Shown here: positions 12,995 to 21,104 of the stretch, piece after piece
Layout of the letters: each line of letters starts with the position of its first letter
Position numbering within the stretch: position 1 is the stretch's first letter
Virus record (IMG/VR): IMGVR_UViG_3300031673_000161
Location: 1-41,249 of that record
Origin: a virus
Reading direction: 5' to 3' (one strand)
Length of the DNA: 41,249 nt
Program-made: the position numbers and the translations under genes
The notes under the pieces: generated by a model
The model's input: the letters and a program-made list of their open reading frames with translations, nothing else
Databases searched by the model: none
Told to the model about the DNA's origin: nothing

Positions 12995-13060
12995 ACCATA
13001 TATTATGGTTATTTAACCAATTTGTATGGTAATTTATCGGTAATTTCTCGGTAAGTTGTC
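12995..13060. repeat. Dyad and 11-bp tandem repeats ahead of the phosphoesterase
   Basis: ACCATA-tat-TATGGT (12995-13009) is a perfect dyad. Three 11-bp units follow head to tail: GGTAATTTATC, GGTAATTTCTC and GGTAAGTTGTC (13028-13060). The helical-turn period suggests protein binding on one face of the DNA, or a repeated RNA motif in the phosphoesterase leader. Confidence 0.5.
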
Positions 13061-13061
13061 C

Positions 13062-13303
13062 CCCGCTTTTTGTTCACGCAGAAGCGGGATAAACTGCTAC
13101 ATAGTCGACGGTTTTTGTCGGAGACCGACGGGAATTGAGAATTACAGCCACCGGTTAGTTGCAATTCAGCCGACAACCCTATGGATAATTATCTTTATAT
13201 TCGACAACCATTTCTCATGGTTACGCTTTGCCTGTCAATTCAGAAATATAAAGCCATAGCTACCCGAAGCAGTACGTCTACCGCCAATTGCCCCGTCGGG
13301 CAA
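13062..13303 (-). ncRNA. Multi-helix structured RNA candidate
   Basis: No gene fits this roughly 240-bp stretch, and it is clearly richer in GC than its surroundings. Read on the minus strand it gives an ordered set of helices: hairpin TTGCCC/GGGCAA (13303-13288); hairpin CTGC/GTAG with TTCGG loop (13272-13260); a long helix CTATGG plus CTTTATATT with complements (13259-13179) enclosing AACCAT/ATGGTT; helix TTGTCGG/CCGACAA (13176-13115) enclosing GAATTG/CAATTC; and hairpin CCCGCTT/AAGCGGG (13088-13062). This nesting is strong for a folded RNA. No known riboswitch, intron core or terminator was recognised. Confidence 0.6.
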
Positions 13304-13305
13304 AC

Positions 13306-13437
13306 TTAATAATGAAATTCTGCTATTACCCTATCCTTAACATATTCGTTATATATCTTAGAATGTCTATTATCTAGTTTTAAATATATCTTTAATGATA
13401 TACGCTTTATGAAGTTTAATATTTTTTGTTTTAGCAT
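13306..13437 (-). CDS. Hypothetical basic protein, 43 aa
   Basis: A 43-residue Lys/Ile-rich frame (starts MLKQKILNF) overlaps the upstream stop as TAATG. It ends just before the structured RNA segment. No family recognised. Confidence 0.45.
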   Translation of the reverse strand: MLKQKILNFIKRISLKIYLKLDNRHSKIYNEYVKDRVIAEFHY

Positions 13438-13556
13438 TATTTCGTTTTCTCTAATTTCTCTTTAAATTCTCTGCACTCATCACTCATAACGTTTCCATTT
13501 TGTGCCATTATTATAAGAAGCTCTGTTGCAAGCCTAGAATTGATTTCAATTAACAT
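13437..13556 (-). CDS. Hypothetical protein, 39 aa
   Basis: This 39-residue frame (starts MLIEINSRL) begins inside the last codons of the endolysin gene (11-nt overlap) and ends coupled to the next ATG. It is helical and charged, with no membrane span. Evidence is limited to arrangement and composition. Confidence 0.45.
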   Translation of the reverse strand: MLIEINSRLATELLIIMAQNGNVMSDECREFKEKLEKTK

Positions 13557-14166
13557 TGTCTAATTTCTTCCTTAAATTCTGTACTATAAAAGCTTTATTT
13601 ATACCTGCCACCGGGCTTGTTGCATATTTGACATTAACTCCCTTTTCATTATTTCCATTGTAATATTTGCCTTCTTCAATAAGATATTTATCTACCCACC
13701 ACTTTGTCCAGGTATCTATGCAGTCGGGAAAATCTTTAAACTTACCTGCACTAGCATAAGGAGAGCCATCATAAGCCTTAAAACCATAAAGATTATTTTT
13801 CATACGTGCTATAAATGAAGTACCACTTGCAGATTCCAAAACAGCATGGGCTATATTATGCAGTACATTTATATCATAGAAATTTTGAGCATCTATAAAG
13901 GCCCATGACAGACCGGATAGTTTCCGGGTAAGACAATATTTTTCAAGTTCACAGCAATCTATATTTTCAATATTTCCCAGTATTGGTTCAAACACTTCTG
14001 GACAATAATTATCCTTATCAAATAATTCTATTCTGCCTTTTGTTATCGGACCAATGACACCATCGGCTTTTATTCCAGTATGCCTCTGAAAATCCTGTAC
14101 TATGATTTTATGATAGCTAAAAATATATTTATATCCTAAAGAATTAAAATAATTGGAGTAATCCAT
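13546..14166 (-). CDS. Endolysin: peptidoglycan-binding domain plus glucosaminidase
   Basis: The 206-residue enzyme has an N-terminal peptidoglycan-binding domain (about 18-48: VQDFQRHTGIKADGVIGPITK) and a C-terminal glucosaminidase domain (about 85-195) with the catalytic Glu111 in AHAVLESASGTS. KNNLYGFKAYDGSPY and a late YATSP are typical of the family. It should cut the glycan strand of the cell wall at host lysis. It sits between a second wall hydrolase and the phosphoesterase, with the holin about 2.8 kb further downstream. Confidence 0.9.
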   Translation of the reverse strand: MDYSNYFNSLGYKYIFSYHKIIVQDFQRHTGIKADGVIGPITKGRIELFDKDNYCPEVFEPILGNIENIDCCELEKYCLTRKLSGLSWAFIDAQNFYDINVLHNIAHAVLESASGTSFIARMKNNLYGFKAYDGSPYASAGKFKDFPDCIDTWTKWWVDKYLIEEGKYYNGNNEKGVNVKYATSPVAGINKAFIVQNLRKKLDNVN

Positions 14167-14185
14167 TATAATCCCCTATTCATAA

Positions 14186-14428
14186 TTAATAATTTACATT
14201 AATAGTAAATATCTTTTTCTTGGGTATTTTTGTCCAAAATCCTACACATTGAAAATATTCCCAATTATCATAATCATCACCTTTATTGATTTTCCATTTC
14301 TGTTTTCCTCTTTTATTTTTCTTATCATATTCCGTGCATTGTTCCGTATAGATATCCCATTCTAAAAAGTCTTTACCATATTCTTTTTTACATCTTTTTA
14401 TTTCTTCTAATAGGTCTTTTACTTTCAT
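14186..14428 (-). CDS. Hypothetical protein, 80 aa
   Basis: An acidic-basic mixed protein with an N-terminal helix (KVKDLLEEIKRCKKEYG), then aromatic strands (WEYFQCVGFW) and a C-terminal strand. AAGGGA precedes the ATG by about 10 nt. It lies between the two wall hydrolases. No family recognised. Confidence 0.72.
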   Translation of the reverse strand: MKVKDLLEEIKRCKKEYGKDFLEWDIYTEQCTEYDKKNKRGKQKWKINKGDDYDNWEYFQCVGFWTKIPKKKIFTINVNY

Positions 14429-14484
14429 TTCAATTTATCCCTTAAAGTTGAAATATAATAATAATCTATTTCAAGTTTATTCAT
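14425..14484 (-). CDS. Microprotein, 19 aa
   Basis: A 19-codon frame (starts MNKLEIDYYY) overlaps the upstream stop by 8 nt and its own stop overlaps the next start as ATGA. The last codons carry the AAGGGA site of the following gene, so a coupling peptide is as likely as a functional protein. Confidence 0.35.
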   Translation of the reverse strand: MNKLEIDYYYISTLRDKLK

Positions 14485-15565
14485 AAGACATATAAATTAT
14501 TAAGTTCCTCATCCATTTACGAGGGTCAGAGCTTTCATTAATTAATTTCATCGTGGTATTTTCTCCAACTATCCCATCAACTTTTAATTCTTTTTCTTCC
14601 TGATAATCCCTGATTTGCTTGTCCGTCATTGAGCCTAGCTTGCCATCTATCCCACCAGGATTTGGCACTTTATAATCGTTAAGCAGAATATCCTGTAACC
14701 ACTTAACTTGTTGTCCTTTTCTTGTATTATTTAATCCTAATAGTTTTAATTCCATATCTTCCTCCTCAATTATTGGTTCAACTATATTCGGTATCGGTGC
14801 TTTCTCTTTCATTAATTGCTTATAATTATTCCAGTAAGGACTCCGCACTTTCCCATTATAAATAAAAGAAAGCCATCTATATTTATCCTCATTAGATAGT
14901 CCTATAAAGACTACTGGAAAATGTATACAGCCTATTTTCTCAGCATAACGTAACTGCATTAATAAAGTTTTATATCCACTTTCTTTTGCAACATTACTGT
15001 AATTTGCTTCCGTACAATCAAGTATTTTTTTATGAGATGTAGCCCAATTAAGTGCCAGGTTTGTCCATTTAGAACAATCACTTTCTTTTAGGCAACTTCC
15101 CTGTATATGTATATCAAGTACATCAAAATTAGAATGATTTAAGATATATTCATACATATTGCCTTTAGCCTGGGAAAGCAAGAATTCCTCATTACCTGCT
15201 CCTACTAAAAATCTATTCTTAACCTGGCTATGTGCTATATTAATTAGATGAGCATATTTCTCTTTAGTCAGTCTTTTCATAGGCTCATTTATAAGAGATA
15301 ATCTGCAATTATGCGTATTAGCTCCCAAAGAGATAAGTTTTTGTACTACATTCTCTACCCTGTGTCGCCACTGCTCATCGGTGGGATTATATCCAGACTC
15401 CCAGCAGATATTGAAAATTAGATATATACCGTTATTTAGTGCTTTTTGTGTAATCCCCCAGCAGTCGCTTATCCTATAAGGATATTGTCTTGTTTCTACA
15501 ATGTGGCAATCTAAGGTAAATCTATCCTGGAATATAGCTCCTGAAGCTCCCATTTTTATAGACAT
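14477..15565 (-). CDS. GH-A clan glycosidase-like protein with peptidoglycan-binding domain
   Basis: The first 250 residues look like a TIM-barrel glycosidase of clan GH-A: NEP at 93-95 would hold the acid/base Glu94, and TEAN (Glu186 in LDCTEANYS) the nucleophile. IYLIFNICWESGYNP is a typical strand-loop. A linker (IVEPIIEEED) leads to a C-terminal peptidoglycan-binding domain (about 270-345: QVKWLQDILL to KVDGIVGENT). It may be a second lysin or a virion-associated wall hydrolase. The exact GH family is not certain. Confidence 0.8.
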   Translation of the reverse strand: MSIKMGASGAIFQDRFTLDCHIVETRQYPYRISDCWGITQKALNNGIYLIFNICWESGYNPTDEQWRHRVENVVQKLISLGANTHNCRLSLINEPMKRLTKEKYAHLINIAHSQVKNRFLVGAGNEEFLLSQAKGNMYEYILNHSNFDVLDIHIQGSCLKESDCSKWTNLALNWATSHKKILDCTEANYSNVAKESGYKTLLMQLRYAEKIGCIHFPVVFIGLSNEDKYRWLSFIYNGKVRSPYWNNYKQLMKEKAPIPNIVEPIIEEEDMELKLLGLNNTRKGQQVKWLQDILLNDYKVPNPGGIDGKLGSMTDKQIRDYQEEKELKVDGIVGENTTMKLINESSDPRKWMRNLIIYMSYE

Positions 15566-15566
15566 A

Positions 15567-15806
15567 CTATAAACCTTCTACAAATCTTTGAATAAAAAAT
15601 GCACCTACCCCAAAAATAAGGGCAGCAAAACTAAGACCAATAGCTATAAATACCTTGTTTATTATTGACCTATTTGACTTTGCCAATTCAGTTGTAGAAT
15701 TTAGAGTTCCATTCATTAATTTCAATTCAACCGCTATATCTACGATAATGTCTTTCATATTTTTCTTATGTAAATCTTCCCGTAATTTATCGATATTTAT
15801 TGCCAT
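15567..15806 (-). CDS. XhlA-like hemolysin/holin-associated protein
   Basis: From the ATG at 15806, chosen because GGAGG lies about 6 nt ahead, the product is 79 residues: a charged coiled-coil-like N-terminus and a C-terminal transmembrane helix (FIAIGLSFAALIFGVGAFFI). This is the layout of XhlA proteins, which work with holins in Bacillus prophages. It opens the lysis module. The frame is also open upstream with a hydrophobic stretch but has no start signal there. Confidence 0.78.
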   Translation of the reverse strand: MAINIDKLREDLHKKNMKDIIVDIAVELKLMNGTLNSTTELAKSNRSIINKVFIAIGLSFAALIFGVGAFFIQRFVEGL

Positions 15807-15853
15807 TATTTTTCCTCCGCTTCCCTTATGCCTGCCTTGTCGTTTTTGTTCAT
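15806..15853 (-). CDS. Microprotein, 15 aa
   Basis: A 15-codon ATG frame (starts MNKNDKAG) links the AUU-type frame upstream (ATGA) to the XhlA-like gene (TAATG). Its last codons carry the GGAGG site of the XhlA-like gene. Very short; possibly only a coupling element. Confidence 0.3.
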   Translation of the reverse strand: MNKNDKAGIREAEEK

Positions 15854-15897
15854 TTATAAAATCTCCATATTCCAAAATTAAAATTGTTCCTATAAAT
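15850..15897 (-). CDS. Possible AUU-initiated microORF, 15 aa
   Basis: AGGAGG at 15909-15904 is followed at 6 nt by ATT, opening a 15-codon frame that ends in TGA overlapping the next ATG. No standard start uses this very strong site. It is one of several AUU/AUA candidates in the window. Confidence 0.3.
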   Translation of the reverse strand: MYRNNFNFGIWRFYK

Positions 15898-15958
15898 AAA
15901 AGACCTCCTAAAATTAAGAGGCTAAAAATATATATAAAATTGCATTTATAATTTTATG

Positions 15959-16447
15959 CTATGTTACAAAGCAATAATCTTCATCTTCTTCTATCAATAT
16001 ACTTGCTGATATTAATGATCTAACATAATCTGTACCTAATTGCGGAGCCATTTCCACCCATGCATCAATCCCATTCCATTTAAGTAATTGTCCAGTATCC
16101 GTACATCCATATAATTCATTATTATGTTCTATTATTTGAAATACATACGAAACCGAATCAAATTTAGGAGCAACCTCTATCCACGCATCTACCCCATTCC
16201 ATTCCAGTAGTTTTCCGTTAGGAGAGGTACTTGCATAGAGTTTGTCATTATATTCTTCTAAATATTCAATTGATTCTCCTATTGAGTCAGCAACCTCTAT
16301 CCATGCATTAATATTATTCCATTTATATAACGCTCCATTACTTGCTCCGCCATAAAGAGAACCATTAAATGCCTTCAATCCCCAAATATTGTAAGCACCC
16401 AATGAAGCTACTTCTACCCATGCATCTACCCCATTCCACTCAAGCAA
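15959..16447 (-). CDS. Propeller-like tail fibre protein, C-terminal part after frameshift
   Basis: This 162-residue frame continues the repeat protein of 16488-16859 after a frame change. It has several copies of a unit of about 40 residues: KLLEWNGVDAWIEVA, a spacer, then a strand pair ending FNGSLYG or YNDKLYA. Such WNG/NGKLYG repeats resemble kelch-type beta-propellers, used in receptor-binding fibres. The repeat pattern reads smoothly upstream of 16447 in this frame to about 16496, so TTG 16447 is unlikely to be a real start. Confidence 0.75.
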   Translation of the reverse strand: MLEWNGVDAWVEVASLGAYNIWGLKAFNGSLYGGASNGALYKWNNINAWIEVADSIGESIEYLEEYNDKLYASTSPNGKLLEWNGVDAWIEVAPKFDSVSYVFQIIEHNNELYGCTDTGQLLKWNGIDAWVEMAPQLGTDYVRSLISASILIEEDEDYCFVT

Positions 16448-16487
16448 TACTCCATGAGCGGAATTTTCTCCTGCATAGAGTTTGCCA

Positions 16488-16859
16488 TTATATTCTACTA
16501 AACAATATTACATAAGGCTGCAAAGTATCTGCAACTTTAACCCACGCATTAGACCCATTCCATTCTTGTAATTCTCCTCCAGCATATCCTACACCATAGA
16601 TTTTATTGTTAAAAATTTCCAGATTGTATATTCTTGACAAAATTAATTCATTAGCTCTTGTTATCCATGTATCTACTCCATTCCATTCCAGCAGTTTTCC
16701 GCTAAAGGCAGTGCTTCCATAAATCTTTCCATTAAATAATATCAAGTCAAATATCCAATCCTCACCTATATTACCGGCAACCTCTATCCAAGCATTTATC
16801 CCATTCCATTCATATAGTTTTCCATGAGCTACTGTCCCACCATAAATTTTATATGCCAT
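16488..16859 (-). CDS. Propeller-like tail fibre protein, N-terminal part before frameshift
   Basis: The 123-residue frame starts MAYKIYGGTVAHG and holds three repeat units (EWNGINAWIEVA, EWNGVDTWITRA, EWNGSNAWVKVA). It breaks off after QPYVIL in FSRI-stop. Dropping one T in the TTT near 16491-16495 restores the frame to LVEYNGKLYAG in the downstream part. The full gene is therefore about 300 codons with a one-base disruption: a mutation, a phase-variable site or a sequencing error. The start is coupled to the upstream gene (TAATG). Confidence 0.78.
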   Translation of the reverse strand: MAYKIYGGTVAHGKLYEWNGINAWIEVAGNIGEDWIFDLILFNGKIYGSTAFSGKLLEWNGVDTWITRANELILSRIYNLEIFNNKIYGVGYAGGELQEWNGSNAWVKVADTLQPYVILFSRI

Positions 16860-18280
16860 TATCTACACCTCAGTGCTGCTACTACTCTTTCCGCAACACC
16901 ATCTGTATCAAGAATATCTACATTTAATAAATCACCATAGGCTACAGGAAAATCAACAGCTATTGAAGCCCCTGCTCCAACTTCTCCTTCTCCTGGTGCC
17001 ACATATTCTCCAAATGGAATTGTAACTTCTCCAACATTAATTCCATTTTGATTCATTCTAATAATTACATCACTAATAGTTGGTTTCCACGCACAATAAC
17101 ACCAAATCTCATAAGCCGTACCAGCACTATCAACATGTACTATTGGTCCTTGATAATAACCAATTTTTAATATACCCCCTATATACATTATCCAAGTTCT
17201 AGGCAATCCTGTTGGTATATCTCTAGGAAAAGTTACATCTCTTATATCTAATGCTCTATAATCATTGCTAAAGGTTATATTTTTAATAGCTTGCCGTAAT
17301 TCACTAATCGGCTCTACTATTGATTTAAATTTATCAGCAAGTTCTGTAATCTGATATCTGGGATCTGTTAAATCCTTTGCTATCTTTTTAACCCTTACAT
17401 CTACATTTATATCTAAATCAACATTATAAACCCTTAAAGTGTCGCCTAAATTTATAATCTCATCTGCCCATTTTGGAATTATAGTTGTATTCCAGGTATT
17501 TATCTTATATCGATAAATGGGATTATCATACAAATTTAAATAAGCCTGGCCATAGTTCATTAAAACAGTCTTATCTGCAATATTAGTATACAGAGGATAT
17601 GGTTTAATGTTTTTATAATCTGAAATATGGGGACTATCAAGATAAGGTTTTCCAGTTGGATTTACTGACTCTATTGTAATGTCATCTTTGCCAAATAAAT
17701 ACAGCCTTGTTATAAGTTTTGTAGGATCTCTTTCTCTTTCTATATAATCACTATTTTTATCACATCTAATCTGCAATTTTGTAACAGTGCCAATTTGTTG
17801 TTTTAAATCTACAATCCTTGAAAATGAATCATCTTGTTGTTTGATAGCATGAAAATCTATTTCTCCATTAAATTCTTTTGCTATTAGATTTATTGCTGCT
17901 AATGCTGTTATCATTTTATTACTTTTTACATTTCCAGTTCCTTCTATATCTGATGTTCCTGCGGACCAAGTAGTTCCAGATAAAATACTAGCCAATGCTA
18001 CAATACAAGTTATTCCATTATATTCAAATGGTGCAACAAGAAAATCATTAAGTTCAGTCATAACGTGGTCTAATTTTACCTTAAATATCAGGCCATTTTT
18101 ATCCTCTATTTCATTTATTTTTCTGGCTATAAATAATTCTTTTTCAAATTCAATGTAGCATTCTTCCTGTATATAATCATTCTTTTCAATTTCCAGCTCA
18201 GCATGCCATAAGCCATTTATTTCTTTGGTATATATCAGACTTATTGGTTTGGTAATACTTAATATATTTGGTTCTGCCAT
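16859..18280 (-). CDS. Tail endopeptidase-like (Tal / minor structural) protein
   Basis: The 473-residue protein opens like phage minor structural proteins of the prophage endopeptidase tail family: ISLIYTKEINGLWHAELEIEKND, then a domain with LDHVMTELNDF and TRLYLFGKDD, and strands ending in VKKIAKDL. The C-terminal 100 residues form a separate strand-rich domain (PRTWIMYIGG to VAALRCR), like a carbohydrate- or baseplate-attached module. It lies right after Dit and the tail accessory proteins, as expected for the tail-tip protein. Confidence 0.85.
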   Translation of the reverse strand: MAEPNILSITKPISLIYTKEINGLWHAELEIEKNDYIQEECYIEFEKELFIARKINEIEDKNGLIFKVKLDHVMTELNDFLVAPFEYNGITCIVALASILSGTTWSAGTSDIEGTGNVKSNKMITALAAINLIAKEFNGEIDFHAIKQQDDSFSRIVDLKQQIGTVTKLQIRCDKNSDYIERERDPTKLITRLYLFGKDDITIESVNPTGKPYLDSPHISDYKNIKPYPLYTNIADKTVLMNYGQAYLNLYDNPIYRYKINTWNTTIIPKWADEIINLGDTLRVYNVDLDINVDVRVKKIAKDLTDPRYQITELADKFKSIVEPISELRQAIKNITFSNDYRALDIRDVTFPRDIPTGLPRTWIMYIGGILKIGYYQGPIVHVDSAGTAYEIWCYCAWKPTISDVIIRMNQNGINVGEVTIPFGEYVAPGEGEVGAGASIAVDFPVAYGDLLNVDILDTDGVAERVVAALRCR

Positions 18281-19803
18281 TATTTTTTATCTCTTATTAA
18301 AATTATTACTCGTTTTAAATTAGCAGGATAATGAAAAACTTTATAATAAGCTTCTACTCCACTGCCAGAATCTATAAATATGGGTATCCAGTCTCTTAAA
18401 AATATGTCTATTCCTACCCCACTATCAGCAAATTCCCTTAATTTATTAGCTATCCAGGATTCTGCACCACTGCCAGAATCTTCAAGAAGTAGAACTTTAT
18501 CAACTAATAAATTTTCTAAGCCACTACCGCTATCTGAAAAATCAATAAAAATTACTTGGGGAAGTACCCATTTATCTGTCCCCTCTCCACTATCTATAAT
18601 TGATAGAATTTTATCTGCTAATAATATCTCTGCACCTTCTCCAATATCCTCAAAGAGTTTTTCTTCTGGCCCTGCTATTGTATATATACAGTAAATAGAC
18701 CATCTTGTTGTACTCCAATTATCATGAGTCCAAGAAGCGGGTAGTGTAGATAAGTTATCAATAGAACGATTATCACCAGTTCCTGAGTCATAATATAAAT
18801 TACCATTACCATTACCAACAGCTACTCCATAAATTACACCATTAGATAAGGATTGTGATTGACCTCCTACCGAATACCAATCCATAACATTACTTAGATT
18901 AACTGTAACTTCAGTAGCAAGCCTATTTTTAGGTGTAGTTTCAATATTATAGATAGCCATATCAAAACTTTTGTCCGCTCCTTTACCATATAAAAAAAAA
19001 GTAGTTACAGTATCTCCTGTTGTAGCTGTATGAACAAAATTAGCACCAGCCATACATATACAGTTGCCTAATGCGTATGGAGATGAACCTGCACCTGTAT
19101 ATCCAAAAGTCAAACCTGCTGCATGCTTTATTGGATAAACTGCTTTATCCAAAAAGTCTTGAGGAATAGTTATTGATAAAATTCCTTTATTTATATCAAT
19201 ATTTAATTCCCCCCAAACTTCTGTTCCCATTGAATCAATTATTTTTGGTCTAAAAATATGCCCAACTTTTCCACATTTATATTCCTTACCACCAACATAA
19301 TTTATCTTATTTTTAGAAGCATAAACTGCATAAGAACCAACAATATTATCGGGTCTATTTGCTCCTCCATCTTTTTCTTTCTGAGTAAGCTCTGGTTGAT
19401 AAAAGAAATCTAAACCCTTAGTTTGCAGAGTAAACTCTATTTTATTGGTTGTTGGTTTTTCTTCTAGGATAACTTCAAATTCATAGCCACCTTCACCTTC
19501 GGAGAAATCATAAAAATTAGCCTTAATCTTTCCTTTAGACCATACTATTTTATCTTGGGAAGTTATTATTGTTTCAGTTGCAACTTTATCATCTTTTAAT
19601 CTAAATGATAGATTTACTTCATTATCCCAACGCATTATTTTAATTTGGGGTTGAAACTTTGTAGTATCTTTGCTATCTCCTATTTCGGTCTGGATTAAAT
19701 CTTTAGGATTATCTTTAGGTTTATAGGAAAAAGAGTTAGTTATCCTATCTACACGATATTTATTTGCTATTAATTTTGATATTTTACTTGCTATCTTAGC
19801 CAT
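18280..19803 (-). CDS. Tail adhesin-like protein with DSGSG tandem repeats
   Basis: The 507-residue product starts with a strand-rich domain (to about residue 230), followed by a lectin-like middle domain with the GNGNGNLYYDSGTG region. The C-terminus has six tandem units of 16-21 residues, each with DSGSG, DSGEG, DIGEG or DSGVG followed by a hydrophobic strand. Such repeats suit an extended virion surface structure. It sits between the tail-tip protein and the 158-aa protein; exact role not known. Confidence 0.75.
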   Translation of the reverse strand: MAKIASKISKLIANKYRVDRITNSFSYKPKDNPKDLIQTEIGDSKDTTKFQPQIKIMRWDNEVNLSFRLKDDKVATETIITSQDKIVWSKGKIKANFYDFSEGEGGYEFEVILEEKPTTNKIEFTLQTKGLDFFYQPELTQKEKDGGANRPDNIVGSYAVYASKNKINYVGGKEYKCGKVGHIFRPKIIDSMGTEVWGELNIDINKGILSITIPQDFLDKAVYPIKHAAGLTFGYTGAGSSPYALGNCICMAGANFVHTATTGDTVTTFFLYGKGADKSFDMAIYNIETTPKNRLATEVTVNLSNVMDWYSVGGQSQSLSNGVIYGVAVGNGNGNLYYDSGTGDNRSIDNLSTLPASWTHDNWSTTRWSIYCIYTIAGPEEKLFEDIGEGAEILLADKILSIIDSGEGTDKWVLPQVIFIDFSDSGSGLENLLVDKVLLLEDSGSGAESWIANKLREFADSGVGIDIFLRDWIPIFIDSGSGVEAYYKVFHYPANLKRVIILIRDKK

Positions 19804-19817
19804 TTAATTTAATTCCT

Positions 19818-20294
19818 TTATGATAAAGTTATTTCTAGTTTAGCTGTCCAAACTTCGCCTTCTGTTTTTGTACCCTTATCAGCTACTACTCTGTTCATGA
19901 GAGTAGGAGTCTCATTTCTTGCTCCGCATTCTTGCCAATGAAAATTAGCATCACTTGAACCAAATTCTGCCTGAAAAGTAACTTTCTGATTTGATACCTG
20001 CGGATATGTAGCTTCCATTGCTTTCCAAGTTCCATCAGCAAGTAAATCTGATTGTGTAGCATTAGCAGCAGTATTGTCACTTCCAACTCCAAGCTCTGCA
20101 TTTGAATTATCAAAATGTAATGCACTTTCTCCAATAATAAGATTCCACATTAAAGTCATACCAGCATTTAATAAACAATTTCCTGCATCAAATTCTTCTA
20201 CGGTTCTTTCATAATGCTTTTTCTTCTTATAATCTGCTTCGTTTTTGTATTTAGTTATAGTTAAGACTTCAACTAGTTTGCCTTTTTCTTCCAT
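19818..20294 (-). CDS. Phage tail accessory protein, 158 aa
   Basis: The protein has a basic N-terminus, a conserved-looking core (LLNAGMTLMWNLIIG, then AELGVGSDNTAANATQSDL) and a C-terminal strand region (VWTAKLEITLS). I recognise the general form from tail or baseplate proteins that hold a small beta domain, but no named family. AGGAGG lies about 5 nt before the ATG. Confidence 0.7.
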   Translation of the reverse strand: MEEKGKLVEVLTITKYKNEADYKKKKHYERTVEEFDAGNCLLNAGMTLMWNLIIGESALHFDNSNAELGVGSDNTAANATQSDLLADGTWKAMEATYPQVSNQKVTFQAEFGSSDANFHWQECGARNETPTLMNRVVADKGTKTEGEVWTAKLEITLS

Positions 20295-20303
20295 CTTTCC
20301 TCC

Positions 20304-21104
20304 TTATAAATAAATTTTTCTAAAATTAATATTCACATCGACATCTAAAGTTGCATCATCTGTTCCAACTTCCATTAAGTTATTTCCAATTTTAAGCAAT
20401 ATAAATTCTCCTTTTCCATCTCCACCATCTCCAAATCCTGCTGGCGAATTTACATCATTTAACCTAATTGATAAATTCTTGCTACTAATTACCAGAACAT
20501 CTGTAGCTACAAAAGACTTTGATATATCAAACCTACATCCATCTACAGTTGTATTACGCAGGTAAATATGAGTCTGAACCTGGTTAAATGTAATAGTGCA
20601 AACAGGATAAGCCCAGTACTGACCATTATTTGCGATTGTCCATTGATGACCTTTTGTTGCATTATATTGGGTATCATTGTCTGGTGTAATTGCATAACCA
20701 AAGGGGTCGTTGCAGGTAAAGGGTAAGTCTATTAATGCATAATTATCTTTTTCATCAATTATATCATATTCCAAATATTGGCAATTCCAATATCTATCAT
20801 TTGCATTGGATAAAATTAACTGCTGATCTTCATCAGAGTAAAGAAATACCGATAATTCATCCAACTTCGATTTTAAATCATCATAATCGGTACACTTCAT
20901 AAATCCCTTTAAAGTTAATTGATTTGATACAAACTTCTTGCTTAACTGTATAAGTCCTGGCATTTTAGGAATATCAATTGTAGTTTGAGATTGTTGAGGT
21001 ATTAGAGGCTTTTTTATATCATAGCAATAAAATAATTTATCAGATAGGTCAGTGCCATCAAAACTTGCATCAAATAAAGTTCCCCAGATTGATATGATAC
21101 TCAT
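20304..21104 (-). CDS. Distal tail protein (Dit, siphovirus tail component)
   Basis: The 266-residue protein has the N-terminal Dit domain pattern: DLSDKLFYCYDIKKPLIP, DIPKMPG, then LTLKGFMKC and the DDLKSKLDELSVFLYS helix with DDQQLILSN. A beta-sandwich C-terminal half follows. Dit forms the hub joining tail tube and baseplate in siphophages of Gram-positive hosts. It lies between the tape measure and tail-tip genes, as usual. Confidence 0.9.
   Translation of the reverse strand: MSIISIWGTLFDASFDGTDLSDKLFYCYDIKKPLIPQQSQTTIDIPKMPGLIQLSKKFVSNQLTLKGFMKCTDYDDLKSKLDELSVFLYSDEDQQLILSNANDRYWNCQYLEYDIIDEKDNYALIDLPFTCNDPFGYAITPDNDTQYNATKGHQWTIANNGQYWAYPVCTITFNQVQTHIYLRNTTVDGCRFDISKSFVATDVLVISSKNLSIRLNDVNSPAGFGDGGDGKGEFILLKIGNNLMEVGTDDATLDVDVNINFRKIYL

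Noticed and set aside
13062-13303. Group I intron
   Set aside because: Size is suitable and HNH genes are nearby, but the conserved core (P4-P6, P7, G-binding site) could not be found and there is no split gene around it.
15807-15950. Upstream hydrophobic extension of the XhlA-like gene in the same frame
   Set aside because: No start codon or ribosome binding site at its beginning; GGAGG directly before ATG 15806 decides the shorter form.
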